Source of the DNA: Diphasiastrum complanatum
Taxonomy: Eukaryota; Streptophyta; Lycopodiopsida; Lycopodiales; Lycopodiaceae
Direction of reading: 5' to 3'
Length of the DNA: 64,000 nucleotides
Assembly (NCBI GenBank): GCA_029204225.1
Contig: CM055108.1
Location: forward strand, 20,405,644-20,469,643
This document shows positions 22,571 to 33,321 of the stretch, piece after piece (positions within the stretch are counted from its first letter, which is position 1; each line of letters starts with the position of its first letter). The translations under genes were made by a program, and so were the position numbers. The notes below the pieces were generated by a model. The model worked only from the letters and a program-made list of their open reading frames with translations, had not been told where the DNA came from and made no database searches.

Positions 22571-24131
22571 TCTAAGTTGATTAAGTTTTGTTCAAGTCCT
22601 AAGTACTAGTCAAAGTCAAAGTGGTGGTGGCTGGAGTGTGCTTCTTTGTGCACCTTAGATTTAGATGTGTTTCTTATGAAGGGTTAGGATTTCAATCCTC
22701 CCTTCCATGAAGTAGCCAATAGAAGCAAAGGGACAAGGGCCTCCCCAAGAATAAAAAGGCACCTCTTGTAATCCATTTTACATGCTAATTTAAAGGAGAA
22801 AATTCTACCACTTTGAGCATTCAAGCATCCTTAGCAGCTATATTTGATATTGTAATATTCGATACAACAATGTTTAGCCTATTCTCTTTGTCTACAAAAT
22901 CAATCTAGCAGATTTTGATGATCTCAAAGTCAAAATTGATTAGAATTGAATGTGGCAAAAGTCTGTAGAGGCTGATAGTGCATCTATCGAATGCAATATT
23001 TTATCTATCAAGCATCTTTTTCTTCTTCTAATAGGTTCTTGATCAATGACTGTTATCCCTTGTCCACAGCCTCCTTTCGAATATCTAAATCTTACTGCTC
23101 CATCACTTCTTGATAATTTGCAGGCTCTTGCATGAAGTAGCATGCTGATTCATCTATGAATGTGGCAAGAAGAATTCCATTCTAGTAGATCTTCTTGGAA
23201 GGACAAGTTCTCATTGTTGTGGTTGTAGTTGCTATCTTTAGTCTTCTTCATCATATCCATTATCATTAGGGGAAGTATGGGCTCAAAATGGGATCTTTGT
23301 AAAGATACATTTGTGACTTTTTTAACAACTATAACTTTCTTGTTTCTAGGCAGAACTATGACAATATGGTATGCGCTGGAAAGCTCTTGGTGTCCTCTTT
23401 CTTATGGTGTACTCAATTTCACATTTGATGCATTGATCAAAAGTTATAGCTAATCAAAATTGAGATATCTATTCAGCGCGCCTGAGTAGATTTGCAAAGT
23501 TGCAAATGTCCTCGTCCACGCTGATTAGATATCCCATTTTTCTAACAGCTATAACTTTCTTGTTTCTAGGTAGCACTATGAAAATATGGTATGTGTTGGG
23601 AAGCTCTTGATGTCTTCTTTCTTATGGTGTACTCAGTTTCAATTTTGATGTACAGATCAAAAGTTATAGCTAAACATCTGTTATAGCTAATCAAAAGTTG
23701 GTATCTTTGCTTTTGCTTTGAACATCTTAAAGAACCTGAATGATTCAAACTCTTTGCTTTAAGACATATGGTACACACCTCCTTTGATCTACATGCTTTT
23801 GTTGTTGCTTCTTAAAGTCAAAATTTTGCATCCTTGAATATCATGGTTGGTTCAACTTCTTGGTCTTTGTGGATGATGATTGTTGATTTATTCATTCATG
23901 GTTTTGATAGTTTTTTTTTTTTTTGTCTTCTTCTTCTTCTTATCCTTCTTTAGGTCTTTCTTTGAGAATAAGCCTTAAGTTTTTGAACTACTACTGATTG
24001 TTGATGAAAATAATGACTGATAGAACAATGAATAAGATGTTGTCGCTAGCTTTTCACAATCTATTATGGTTAAATAGTGTATTAAGGTTCAATTAGTAAC
24101 AAGCTATGATATATTGTAATATTAGTAACCA
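22571..24131. other. No gene; contains a tandem duplication
   Basis: No coding region is convincing. A 150-base phrase (TAACTATAACTTTCTTGTTTCTAGGCAG, GGTATGCGCTGGAAAGCTCTTGGTGTC, TTATGGTGTACTCAATTTC, GATCAAAAGTTATAGCTAA) at about 23316-23452 recurs at about 23548-23675 with substitutions. A T run with TTC repeats lies at 23912-23945. Confidence 0.55.
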
Positions 24132-24181
24132 GGCTCTGATACCATGTTAGAGAAATGATATATAGGATGGACTTAAGGGAT
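24132..24181 (-). mobile_element. Primer-site and LTR-edge fragment
   Basis: Read on the minus strand, ...CATTTCTCTAACA is followed by TGGTATCAGAGCC (24132-24144), an LTR edge plus initiator-Met primer site. Only about 36 bases of the LTR remain before Copia-A coding sequence begins. Confidence 0.5.
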
Positions 24182-25260
24182 TTACTTTGAGAATAAAGAC
24201 TCTGAATGAACAACATCTAACAGACATTTTGTTGCATGCCTATGACTTGATCTCATTGCGTACATAAGAGATCCTGTTATTGAATGATAAGGATACTCTT
24301 GCATCTGTTTCTTCTCTTTGACTGTTCGGGGACACTGGTCCTTTGACAATTTGAGACCTAGTTCCATTGGTGCGAGAGCTAACTTGCAATTAATCAGATT
24401 ATATCTGACTAACATATTATAGATGTACCTCTGTTGAGTAATGTAAATCAACTTTAGATTTCTGTCTCTATGGATTTGAATACCAAGGTAGAAATGAGCT
24501 TCGCCCAAATCGGTCATGTCGAATTCAGAAGATAGCATTAACTTGTCTTCTTTTATCAAATCGATACTGTTGCTGAAGAGCAATGTGTCATCTACATATA
24601 AAGTGATTTTGATAAAAGACTGTTGCATTGTCTTGAAGTAAACATTAGAATTTGAAGAGCTTGGTGTGTAATCATGATCAATAAGAAAAGTATTGATCCT
24701 TTGAAACCATGCTCGAGCAGATTGCTTCAAGCCATAAAGTGCCTTATGGAGTTTACACACATGATTGTGCTTACCTTCGATAATATAACTATCGGGTTGC
24801 ACCATGTAAATGTCTTCTTTGATAACTCCATTGAGATATGTTGTCTGTACATCCATTTGATGTATTTCCAAATCTGCTGTAGCAGCAAATGATAACAAAA
24901 GCCAAATAGAAGAATGCTTGACTACTGGACTAAAGGTCTCAGTGTAATCAACATTGTATACCTAAGAAAATCCTTTGGCAACAAGTCGGGCTTTTCTTTT
25001 GTCGATGCTTTCGTCTACTTTGTACTTGACTTTGAAAATCCATTTGCAATCAACTATATTTCTGCTAGGAGGTAATTTGACAATTGTCCATGTCTGGTTT
25101 TTGATAAGAGATGAATACTCTTTAATCATAGCTTCTTTCCAGAGATCAGAATCGGGTTGACTGAGTGCCTCTTCAACAGTCGTCGGCTTCTAAACAAGAT
25201 AGGGTGCAGACTCGTTGATATACCTCATAGGTGGTCTGCTAGTCAATTTTCTAGTTGTTT
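24182..25260 (-). mobile_element. Copia-A reverse-transcriptase fragment
   Basis: The minus strand gives a Copia linker and RT: EEALSQPDSDLW, WTIVKLPPSRNIVDCKWIFKVK, DVQTTYLNGVIKEDIYMVQP, LYGLKQSARAWFQRI, LYVDDTLLFSNS and FYLGIQIHRD. It then joins a stretch belonging to the integrase part of the same family (SSHRHATKCLLDVVHSE, also seen at about 33920-33965). The piece is therefore rearranged. RNase H and the 3' end are missing. A fossil with a few breaks. Confidence 0.85.
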
Positions 25261-26035
25261 AAAGTAGAACTATTCATGTGGTGGCTAGGTCTATCTATGG
25301 TTCAGGTTGTAGTGTAGCGGTAGACCGATTTGTCCACTTCCTAAGAGCTACATAGATCTTACAAATAAGGGTATAAAAGAAAAGAGCATACAAAAGGAAG
25401 AACATCAAGGCTTCCCCAACTGGTGCTCGAAAACTAGACAACAAATTAATTAAGCTTGTTAAGGCTTCCCATCTAACAAGCTAACTAACTAAACTAGAGC
25501 TTGCTACGGCTTACCCAACTAGCAAACATGTTATTCTAAATCTTAACTAACACCCAAAGAGAAATAGAAATAAGGATTGTGGCTAACTAAGCAATAAATC
25601 TGGGAAAAACGTGCCACAATGAAAAGCCTATGAAAAGGAGGCAAGAGAAGGCCCGAGCACCTTCCCTCAAGCTATTCACCTTCCAAAGGAAATACAAAGA
25701 AATAACAAGATAATCGCAAGATGGCAATTTGTCATAATCTCAATGTAATATTTACAAGGGAAATGCCTCTCTTTTTATAACAAGAAGGGCCTCCCAAAAG
25801 TTTCCACTAACTTATGGGATTAGTTTTCTAAACTTGCCATTCTAAGACTCACAACTTCTGTTGATGGTAGAAGACGCGACAATTTATGATCATGTCATCA
25901 TCTAGGTTGCTGGTATTCACACCTGTCAGCTTGGGCCAATAAATCTTGTTATTAACCTTCGTGTCAACAAACAACTCTCAACGACCTATTGGATAATAAT
26001 AGGGATTGATGCACATATAAATTGGTGCTTCAAGA
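25261..26035. other. No recognisable gene
   Basis: Non-coding sequence rich in short repeats of CTAACAAGCTAACTAACTAAAC type around 25440-25520. It ends at the CAAGA target site (26031-26035) of the whole Copia. The sequence resumes after that element at 31902. Confidence 0.5.
26031..26035. repeat. Target-site duplication CAAGA, left copy
   Basis: CAAGA abuts the LTR here and recurs at 31897-31901 on the other side. Confidence 0.9.
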
Positions 26036-26688
26036 TGTGAAAAACTCAGATCCAAAAGATGCTAAAGTTTCATAAAGATCTTGGCCATGGAAGTTATGCA
26101 CATCTAGATTGAAAAAATGATAGAAATTGTGATGTTAAGCATACTAAACATCAACTAAACATCAAAATCTGATCATAAGCTTCCACAAACAGAAACTTGC
26201 TGTCCCTGTCCGTACTTCAGAGCCTACAACCTGCATTTCACACGTGTGAAGCCATAGCAACAAAGAAATCACAATTCTAGTGGCTAGAATGCAAGATATG
26301 AACAAAAAAGTGAGAGAGAAGAAGATGGATCTTCAAAGAGCATAACATTCATTCAATAGAATGAAAATGAGATGTGTACATACTCGTGGAGATGGCTATT
26401 TATAGCAGCCATAGTGCCTCTTGGCCACTTGTCTTATGATAGGCTAAAATTGGGGTCCAATAGGATTCACCCATATACCTAGAAATTTGGTCAAATAGGA
26501 ATGCACCAAATTATGAGCCAATAGAAGAGCTCCACACTCGACCTCCTCTAATTAATGTGACCTCAAAAGTAGTGTACACATACTTTGGGCCTCTACATAC
26601 ATGTATGAACCTATCTCTAACTTTTATTTGGCCATAGGCCTACAAAATCTCAAGTTAGGAAAATACTACTAGTTGAGAATTTTTCACA
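26036..26688 (-). repeat. Copia 3' LTR
   Basis: 653 bases with perfect 9-base terminal inverted repeats (TGTGAAAAA...TTTTTCACA). It contains the palindrome TTCACACGTGTGAA at 26237-26250. In the element's own orientation a TATA-like TATAAATAGC (complement of 26398-26407) is a good promoter candidate. Confidence 0.93.
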
Positions 26689-29600
26689 CTCCCTCTTCAA
26701 CTAGTTTTAGCATAGATTTAGAAAGTACACCAAGACTTGTTCTATGCTTGAAAAATAAGTCCTTTCCCAATGCTTTGGTAAAGATATCAGCCACACATTC
26801 CTTTGATGGGACATGTTCAAGCTTGATCTCTTTTGCCAACACTTGTTCTCTCACAAAATGGTAAGCCACCTCGATATGTTTGCTCCTTGCATGGAAAACC
26901 GGATTGCTTGCTAGACTTTGGGCTGAAAGGTTGTCACAAAAGATGATTGGACTCTCTGAAAAATCCAGCAAATGAAGCTCCATAATCATCCTCTTGATCC
27001 ACACCATCTCCTTTGTGCATGATGTCAAAGCTTTGTACTCGGCCTCACTAGAAGAAAGTGATATAGTTGCTTGTTTCTTCGACATCCATGAGATAGCTCC
27101 ATCACCTATGAAAATAGCATGTGCATTTATGGATTTTCTATCCATAAGGTCTCCTGCAAAATCTGAATCTGAAAAACCAAATAAGTTAGGTGATGAGCCT
27201 CTATAAACAATGCCAAAATCTTTTGTTCCCGAGATGTATCTCAAGATCCTCTTTCCTAGTTTCCAATGTTCTATGCTAGGATCTTGCATGAATTGGCTTA
27301 ATCTACCAACACAATAAGATAAATCAGGTCTTGTGATGGTTAGATATATAAGAGAACCTATTAGCTTCCTATAGAGAGTAATGTCCTCGAAGGATCTTTC
27401 ATTACCTCTTATAGTTAGCTTTACATGTGATTCCATAGGTGTATCAATAGGATTTGCATCTACCATATGAAATCTATTGAGAATAGAAATAGCATACTTC
27501 TCTTGTGAAATAAAAGTGATTTGAGAAGTTCTAATTACTTCTATTCCTAAGATATAGCTCAAAAGACCAAGATCATGCACTTCAAATTCCTTTTTTAGTG
27601 CTTTCTTGATATCTTCTATATCTTCCTTGTTCCCTCCACTTAAAATAATGTCATCCACATAAATTATAAGGATTGTAACATCATTAGCACTAATTCTAAA
27701 GTAAAGTGAATGATCATACTCACTCATAGTGAAGTTTTGAGAAAGTAGAAAAGAGTTAAGCCTAGCATACCAACTCCTTGGTGCTTGCTTAAGACCATAC
27801 AAACTTTTTTGTAGAAAACACACATGATTAGGCTTGCTATGAGAAACATAGCTCTCGGGTTGCTCCATGTAGACTTCCTCTTCAAGATCACCATTCAAGA
27901 AAGCATTAGAAATGTCTAATTGCCAAAGATCCCATCCATAAAGAGTTGCAAGGGAAATGATTACTCTTATGCTCACCATCTTTGCCACGGGTGCAAAGGT
28001 TTCCTCATAGTCAATGCCATGCTCTTGAGCATAACCTTTAGCCACCAACCTTGCCTTGAACTTGTTGATAGATCCATCTTGATTTGTCTTTACCTTGAAG
28101 ATCCATTTGCATCCAATTGCACTTTTGCCCTTTGGAAGCTCCACCAATCTCCATGTGTTGTTCTTCATAAGTGCTTCAAACTCAAGATCCATTGCTTGGA
28201 TCCATTCCTCTTTTTGCCTTGCTTCATCTACACATGAAGGTACATCAAAAGAAGTTAGGAAAGCATAGTTGGATCCATCCACCACTTGCTTACCTTTGCC
28301 ATCATAAGTGAGCCTTGAGGGTTTCACTTTATGCCTTGGAGTTCTCCTTGGAATTTGACTTGAAGAGGCTTCTTCAACATCCACATCCAATGTGTCATCA
28401 ACTCCATTGTCATCAAGCACATTAGTTGCAACAACACCATCATCACTTGAAACAACTTTTGGAATGTTACTTTCATCAAAAATGACATCCCTACTTGTGA
28501 ACACTTTCTTGATTGAAGGAACATAAATCCTATATGCTTTGCTTACTTCACTATAACCAACAAAAATGCCCTTTCTTGAAGATGGATCCTCCTTAGTTCT
28601 ATCATCAAGAGTAATGTTGAAGTAGCAAATGCATCCAAAAGTTCTTAGAAACTTGACATTAGGCTTCATACCAAACAAAGCTTCAAAAGGGGTTTTTCCT
28701 TCCAATACAACACTTGGCCATCTATTGCATAGGAAATTTGCACACAACAAAGCATCACTCCAAAAAGGTTTAGGAAGATTAGCATTCAATCTCATTGCCT
28801 TTGCACTCTCACACAAGGTTCTATTCTTCCTCTCGGCCACTCCATTTTGTTGTGGTGTTCTTGGACATGTGTACTCCCTCTTGATCCCATGCTCATCGCA
28901 AAAGGCTTTGAATTTGTTAGAAATGTATTCACCACCATTGTCGCTCCTCAAGCATTTGATTTTGGTTGTAAATTGAGTCTCAATAGCAACTTTGAACTTG
29001 ACAAACACATCAAACACCTCATCCTTGCTCTTTAGTAGATAAACCCAACAAAATCTACTAAAATCATCAATGAAAGTTACATACATCTTAGCACCTCCAT
29101 TGCTAATTGTAGTAACACCATGAATATCCGAATGCAAGAGAGAAAAAGGCATCTTAGATCTAGATATAGATCTAGTATATGGCAATCTATGTGATTTAGA
29201 CAAAGCACATTCTTCACAAACATGATTCAAGCAAGTAAGAGACTTGGGAAGTCCCCTTACTACCTCCTTTTTGGCTATTACCTCCAAGGCCTTGTAGTTG
29301 AGATGTCCCATCCTTTTATGCCATACCTCTTGAATTGACATTTGTTCATTTGCCATGCATCCAACTTGGTTAGCAACAACACATGCATCAAGCTTGAACA
29401 ATTTCCCTTGCCTTTTCCCTTTTGCAATGATACTACACCCCTTTTTGATCAAGCAAGCATCACCATCAAACTCAACTTTGAATCCTTTGTCAAGCATTTG
29501 GCTTACACTAAGTAAGTTCTTGGTAATGGATGGAATGAGCAAAACATCTTTCAATTCTATATTCCTATTTGTAGAAAGTGAAATAGGAATTGTGCCAATC

Positions 29601-30634
29601 CCCTTGATTGTACACTCACCATCATTTGCGGTATAGATTACCTTCCTATCACCATCAAATGCCATTAAAGATGAAAAATACTCTTTATGATATGTCATAT
29701 GAGAAGTGGCTCCACTATCAATCCACCAAGGATCAATGTCTCCATGATTAGCCAACAAGCAAGATGACATAACAAAAGCATCATTTGAAAGAAGCTCATC
29801 CCCACCCTCATCAATAGTTAGATTGGTTTGCTTTTCCCCTTGATCCCTCTTTTTCTTGAAACAATCACTAGCAAAATGCCCTTTGACTCCACAATAGAAA
29901 CATTTTAGCTTAGATCTATCCTTCTTTTTGCCAAAAGTAGAGTGCTCACCTTGGTCTTGCCCTTTAGACCAATTGCTTTTACCTTTGCCCTTGAACTTGC
30001 CTTTAGAGAACATTGCCTCCTCTTCTCCTCCTTGAGATGTAGAAGATGCTCCCACTCTTGCTTGCAACCTGAATTCTTCAGCCAACAAGACCTCTTGCAA
30101 GTCTCCAACACTTGGTAAACATTTTTGGATAGCATAACTTTGAACAAGATTAGCATGATCATCCAACAAGCCATTGAGAATCACTTGAACAAGCTCCTCA
30201 TTATTTATGCCATCATTAATGCATGCTAACTCATCATTCAATGCTTTAACTCTCAAAACAAAAGCATGTCCACTCTCACTCTTCTTTTGCATACAAGAAA
30301 AGATTTGCCTTCTTAAAGTCAACACTCTAGAAGTAGACTTGGATTCATAAACCTTCTTCAAGGCTTCCCAAGCTTCACTAGATGATGTGCACTTACCAAC
30401 CTCTTTGATAAGCTCATTTGTCACATTCATCTTGAGCATGTGAAGGGCTTTCTTTGCCCTCTTGTCATACCTCAATTGTTCTTGAGGTGCCAAAGGTCTC
30501 TCCTCCACACCTACAACAATATCCATCAACTCATTCATCTCAAGCAAAGACTCCATCCTTACTTTCCAAGTAGAATAGTTGAGGGAGGTAAGCCTATCAT
30601 TGCTTTCCAACATGTAGCCTCCATTTGTAGCCAT
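26684..30634 (-). CDS. Copia gag-pol polyprotein, 1316 residues
   Basis: One frame encodes everything the element needs to copy itself in cytoplasmic particles and integrate. Rough residue positions: gag 1-220 (UBN2/DUF4219-like start, LNYSTWKVRMESLLEMNEL), CCHC knuckle 245-258 (CFYCGVKGHFASDC), protease 303-314 (WWIDSGATSHMT), pre-integrase zinc region 436-490 (HKRMGHLNY...CEECALSK), integrase 500-660 with HSD, SDNGGEY and PQQNGVAERKNR around the D,D,E residues, RT 805-1050 (CKWIFKVK, LDISNAFLNG, YVDDIILSG) and RNase H 1150-1290 (SDSDFAGD, LSSSEAEY). Length and order are normal for plant Copia. The ATG follows the leader and opens the gag homology. The final codons and stop lie inside the LTR. 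Confidence 0.95.
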   Translation of the reverse strand: MATNGGYMLESNDRLTSLNYSTWKVRMESLLEMNELMDIVVGVEERPLAPQEQLRYDKRAKKALHMLKMNVTNELIKEVGKCTSSSEAWEALKKVYESKSTSRVLTLRRQIFSCMQKKSESGHAFVLRVKALNDELACINDGINNEELVQVILNGLLDDHANLVQSYAIQKCLPSVGDLQEVLLAEEFRLQARVGASSTSQGGEEEAMFSKGKFKGKGKSNWSKGQDQGEHSTFGKKKDRSKLKCFYCGVKGHFASDCFKKKRDQGEKQTNLTIDEGGDELLSNDAFVMSSCLLANHGDIDPWWIDSGATSHMTYHKEYFSSLMAFDGDRKVIYTANDGECTIKGIGTIPISLSTNRNIELKDVLLIPSITKNLLSVSQMLDKGFKVEFDGDACLIKKGCSIIAKGKRQGKLFKLDACVVANQVGCMANEQMSIQEVWHKRMGHLNYKALEVIAKKEVVRGLPKSLTCLNHVCEECALSKSHRLPYTRSISRSKMPFSLLHSDIHGVTTISNGGAKMYVTFIDDFSRFCWVYLLKSKDEVFDVFVKFKVAIETQFTTKIKCLRSDNGGEYISNKFKAFCDEHGIKREYTCPRTPQQNGVAERKNRTLCESAKAMRLNANLPKPFWSDALLCANFLCNRWPSVVLEGKTPFEALFGMKPNVKFLRTFGCICYFNITLDDRTKEDPSSRKGIFVGYSEVSKAYRIYVPSIKKVFTSRDVIFDESNIPKVVSSDDGVVATNVLDDNGVDDTLDVDVEEASSSQIPRRTPRHKVKPSRLTYDGKGKQVVDGSNYAFLTSFDVPSCVDEARQKEEWIQAMDLEFEALMKNNTWRLVELPKGKSAIGCKWIFKVKTNQDGSINKFKARLVAKGYAQEHGIDYEETFAPVAKMVSIRVIISLATLYGWDLWQLDISNAFLNGDLEEEVYMEQPESYVSHSKPNHVCFLQKSLYGLKQAPRSWYARLNSFLLSQNFTMSEYDHSLYFRISANDVTILIIYVDDIILSGGNKEDIEDIKKALKKEFEVHDLGLLSYILGIEVIRTSQITFISQEKYAISILNRFHMVDANPIDTPMESHVKLTIRGNERSFEDITLYRKLIGSLIYLTITRPDLSYCVGRLSQFMQDPSIEHWKLGKRILRYISGTKDFGIVYRGSSPNLFGFSDSDFAGDLMDRKSINAHAIFIGDGAISWMSKKQATISLSSSEAEYKALTSCTKEMVWIKRMIMELHLLDFSESPIIFCDNLSAQSLASNPVFHARSKHIEVAYHFVREQVLAKEIKLEHVPSKECVADIFTKALGKDLFFKHRTSLGVLSKSMLKLVEEGV
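26689..26702 (-). promoter_or_regulatory. Copia polypurine tract
   Basis: On the minus strand GAAGAGGGAG lies directly before the LTR start. It also codes for the end of the polyprotein (VEEGV). Confidence 0.75.
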
Positions 30635-31231
30635 GTTGCAATGATTGATCTCTGATCTTTGACCTGTTCCAATGCACTAAGCACTCTCTTGAATCAACAA
30701 ATGAAACACAAGAAGAAATCACAAAGATTTGGAACCTAAAACCTTACTTTTTCTCTCTTTTCCTCACTTTTTCCTCAATTTTAGCCACTAGTTTTATGAT
30801 TTCTTGATCAAACCAAGACCAAACCTCAATATACTTGCTTTTCCCTCACTCCTAAGATTGAAATACACTCTTGAATCATTCAGCAAACTGAAAATCAGAG
30901 GGTTACATCAATTTTGAAGTTTTTGACATGAAGAAGCAAGAAATTGAATCAAAAAACTATATGCTAGAATGGAAAACTAATAGGATCTTGTTGGATCTTG
31001 CATCTCCCTCTTTCCAAAACAAATTTTGTCTCCTTATTCTGATAAGTACAGAGGGAATTCGCCCTACTTCAATTGAAATGCATACAAATGATGTTTTGAT
31101 CACAAAGATCCAATTTCTACACATAAATCAACAAGATTTTTAGCTAGAAACTTGATTGGAATGCTACAAAAGCAAACTCGCCCACAAATCTCTTCTAAAT
31201 CTGGCAAAACCTGCACATTTGGCCGCCTAAT

Positions 31232-31243
31232 GCTCTGATACCA
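31232..31243 (-). promoter_or_regulatory. Primer-binding site, initiator-Met tRNA
   Basis: The minus strand reads TGGTATCAGAGC immediately after the LTR end. This is the standard primer site of plant Copia elements. Confidence 0.9.
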
Positions 31244-31896
31244 TGTGAAAAACTCAGATCCAAAAGATGCTAAAGTTTCATAAAGATCTTGGCCATGGAA
31301 GTTATGCACATCTAGATTGAAAAAATGATAGAAATTGTGATGTTAAGCATACTAAACATCAACTAAACATCAAAATCTGATCATAAGCTTCCACAAACAG
31401 AAACTTGCTGTCCCTGTCCGTACTTCAGAGCCTACAACCTGCATTTCACACGTGTGAAGCCATAGCAACAAAGAAATCACAATTCTAGTGGCTAGAATGC
31501 AAGATATGAACAAAAAAGTGAGAGAGAAGAAGATGGATCTTCAAAGAGCATAACATTCATTCAATAGAATGAAAATGAGATGTGTACATACTCGTGGAGA
31601 TGGCTATTTATAGCAGCCATAGTGCCTCTTGGCCACTTGTCTTATGATAGGCTAAAATTGGGGTCCAATAGGATTCACCCATATACCTAGAAATTTGGTC
31701 AAATAGGAATGCACCAAATTATGAGCCAATAGAAGAGCTCCACACTCGACCTCCTCTAATTAATGTGACCTCAAAAGTAGTGTACACATACTTTGGGCCT
31801 CTACATACATGTATGAACCTATCTCTAACTTTTATTTGGCCATAGGCCTACAAAATCTCAAGTTAGGAAAATACTACTAGTTGAGAATTTTTCACA
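31244..31896 (-). repeat. Copia 5' LTR
   Basis: 653 bases, no difference seen from 26036-26688. It contains TTCACACGTGTGAA at 31445-31458 and is followed by the CAAGA target duplication at 31897-31901. Confidence 0.93.
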
Positions 31897-31994
31897 CAAG
31901 ATACCGTGCCATGTAGGTTTTCCTTTGCAGAAACAGTTGACGGTGCCATGCTAGTTGTGGATCAAGGAGTTTGATTGTTTCTTTATGGGTTTGG

Positions 31995-32320
31995 CAGCCG
32001 TCAAGGTTCAGAAGAATGTATCCGCCTCGCTCCTTGGGTTGAAACTTCTTTGCAAACTCTTGAGAGATTCACAGGTCCTTGCTAGGCTCATGTGGAGTGA
32101 TCTTATGCCTTATTGAAGGTGCTTCAACTGCCAAGGTATGTTCGTGTTGTAGATTGGTTTGAGGAGAGAGGGGTGGTGAAGGATTGGATTCAGCAATGCA
32201 TTGAAATCACGAAAAAAATTGGGATTGGATGAAGGGAAAGGGTTGGAAGCGGAAGAGGGGAGAGGGCATTGGGAGGAAGTACCACCAATGCTTTGTGGGT
32301 TGGTTGGTGCAGGAGCTGTG
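31995..32320 (+). repeat. Repeat preceding a Copia-A LTR (copy 2)
   Basis: Matches 4836-5176 over most of its length, including CTCGCTCCTTGGGTTGAAAC, CAAACTCTTGAGAGAT and GGTGGTGAAGGATTGGATTC. It ends exactly at the LTR start, as does copy 1. A shorter piece of the same flank (GGGTTGGTTG...GAGCTGTG) precedes the LTR fragment at 41996. Confidence 0.7.
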
Positions 32321-33321
32321 TGTTGGATTATTCGCCTACCAATCAACTAATTGACATTTTAAGTTTCATCCAACTTTTATCTTGACCCGTTGAATTCTTT
32401 GTGTTTTTACACAGTCTATAGAATTACTCGGAAATGGCTCACATTGTTGGGATTTTTAGAATTTTCGTCTTTCAAGACTTTCTCTCACTTCGATTTTTTC
32501 GCAAAATGTCAGATGCCTTGAATGTTAAGAAAATTATTTTGGCAAAGACCTTCGTAGTGTTCGCATTTCTCGCATAATAGTTTACGTTTGTTTTTGTAGA
32601 GTGACAATTTACTTTCAAATATGCAGACAAATTGTTTACGACCAAAAGCCACTGACTTGCATTAATTCATCAAGCAAGTAATTTTTTGAGAACTCCTAAT
32701 TGGATGGATGCCAGCACATCACAGCCAACTAGATGATGCATTTGATGACCTAATTTTTTAGTATAAATAGTTGTTCATATTCCTATATCTTATGCATGAA
32801 GATCAATCATCAAGTATTGAATAGTTAGCGTTCTCTCTCAAGCATGCGAGCTTGGACACTCCTGAGCATTCTAGCTCAGTTCTTTACAGTTGTTTAGATA
32901 TTGCTATGGCGTACTGCTTATGAGGATTGTGCTTAATTTAGATTTATATTTAGCTGCTTAGAGATAGCTTAGAGTACGCGGCCTTGATCCGCAACTTCTT
33001 GTACTCATTTACATCTGTTTCGTTTTCATACTGAATCAATACTATCTTCTTATTGCATGCAGGTTTGTCACAGAATGTATGCATTTTTGTAATCCTTCAG
33101 GACTGATTATTTGTCTGATAAGCTATGATTTCAAAGTTAGTTACTATAAGATTGAACGTGATTTTTATCACTACTGTTTCGTTTGAAATTGATAGGCATA
33201 GTCATGCGTAAGAAAGAGAAAGATAGTTTATTTCGCTGCGCATGATAAGTTTTCTTTCTTGTCGTTCGAATTCTTTTTATTCAATTCTATTCAACCTATC
33301 TTTTCACACCTCTTTCCGACA
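32321..33321 (+). mobile_element. Copia-A 5' LTR, about 1 kb
   Basis: TGTTGGATTATTCGCC...TTTCCGACA, followed at once by a TGGTATCAGAGCG primer site at 33322. This is the most complete family A LTR in the window. It preserves the site at 32579-32583 (AGTTT) where the Gypsy element entered the 9336 copy. TATAAATAG at 32763-32771 is a candidate TATA box. Confidence 0.85.

Larger units (their letters stand above)
26036..31896 (-). mobile_element. Whole-looking Copia LTR retrotransposon, 5.9 kb
   Basis: Two 653-base LTRs that look identical by eye flank one uninterrupted polyprotein, and CAAGA is duplicated on both sides. In minus-strand order: LTR (31244-31896), primer site, leader of about 600 bases, polyprotein, polypurine tract, LTR (26036-26688). 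The domain order protease-integrase-RT-RNase H makes it Ty1/Copia. Identical LTRs mean very recent insertion. It looks whole, with no breaks seen. Confidence 0.95.
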
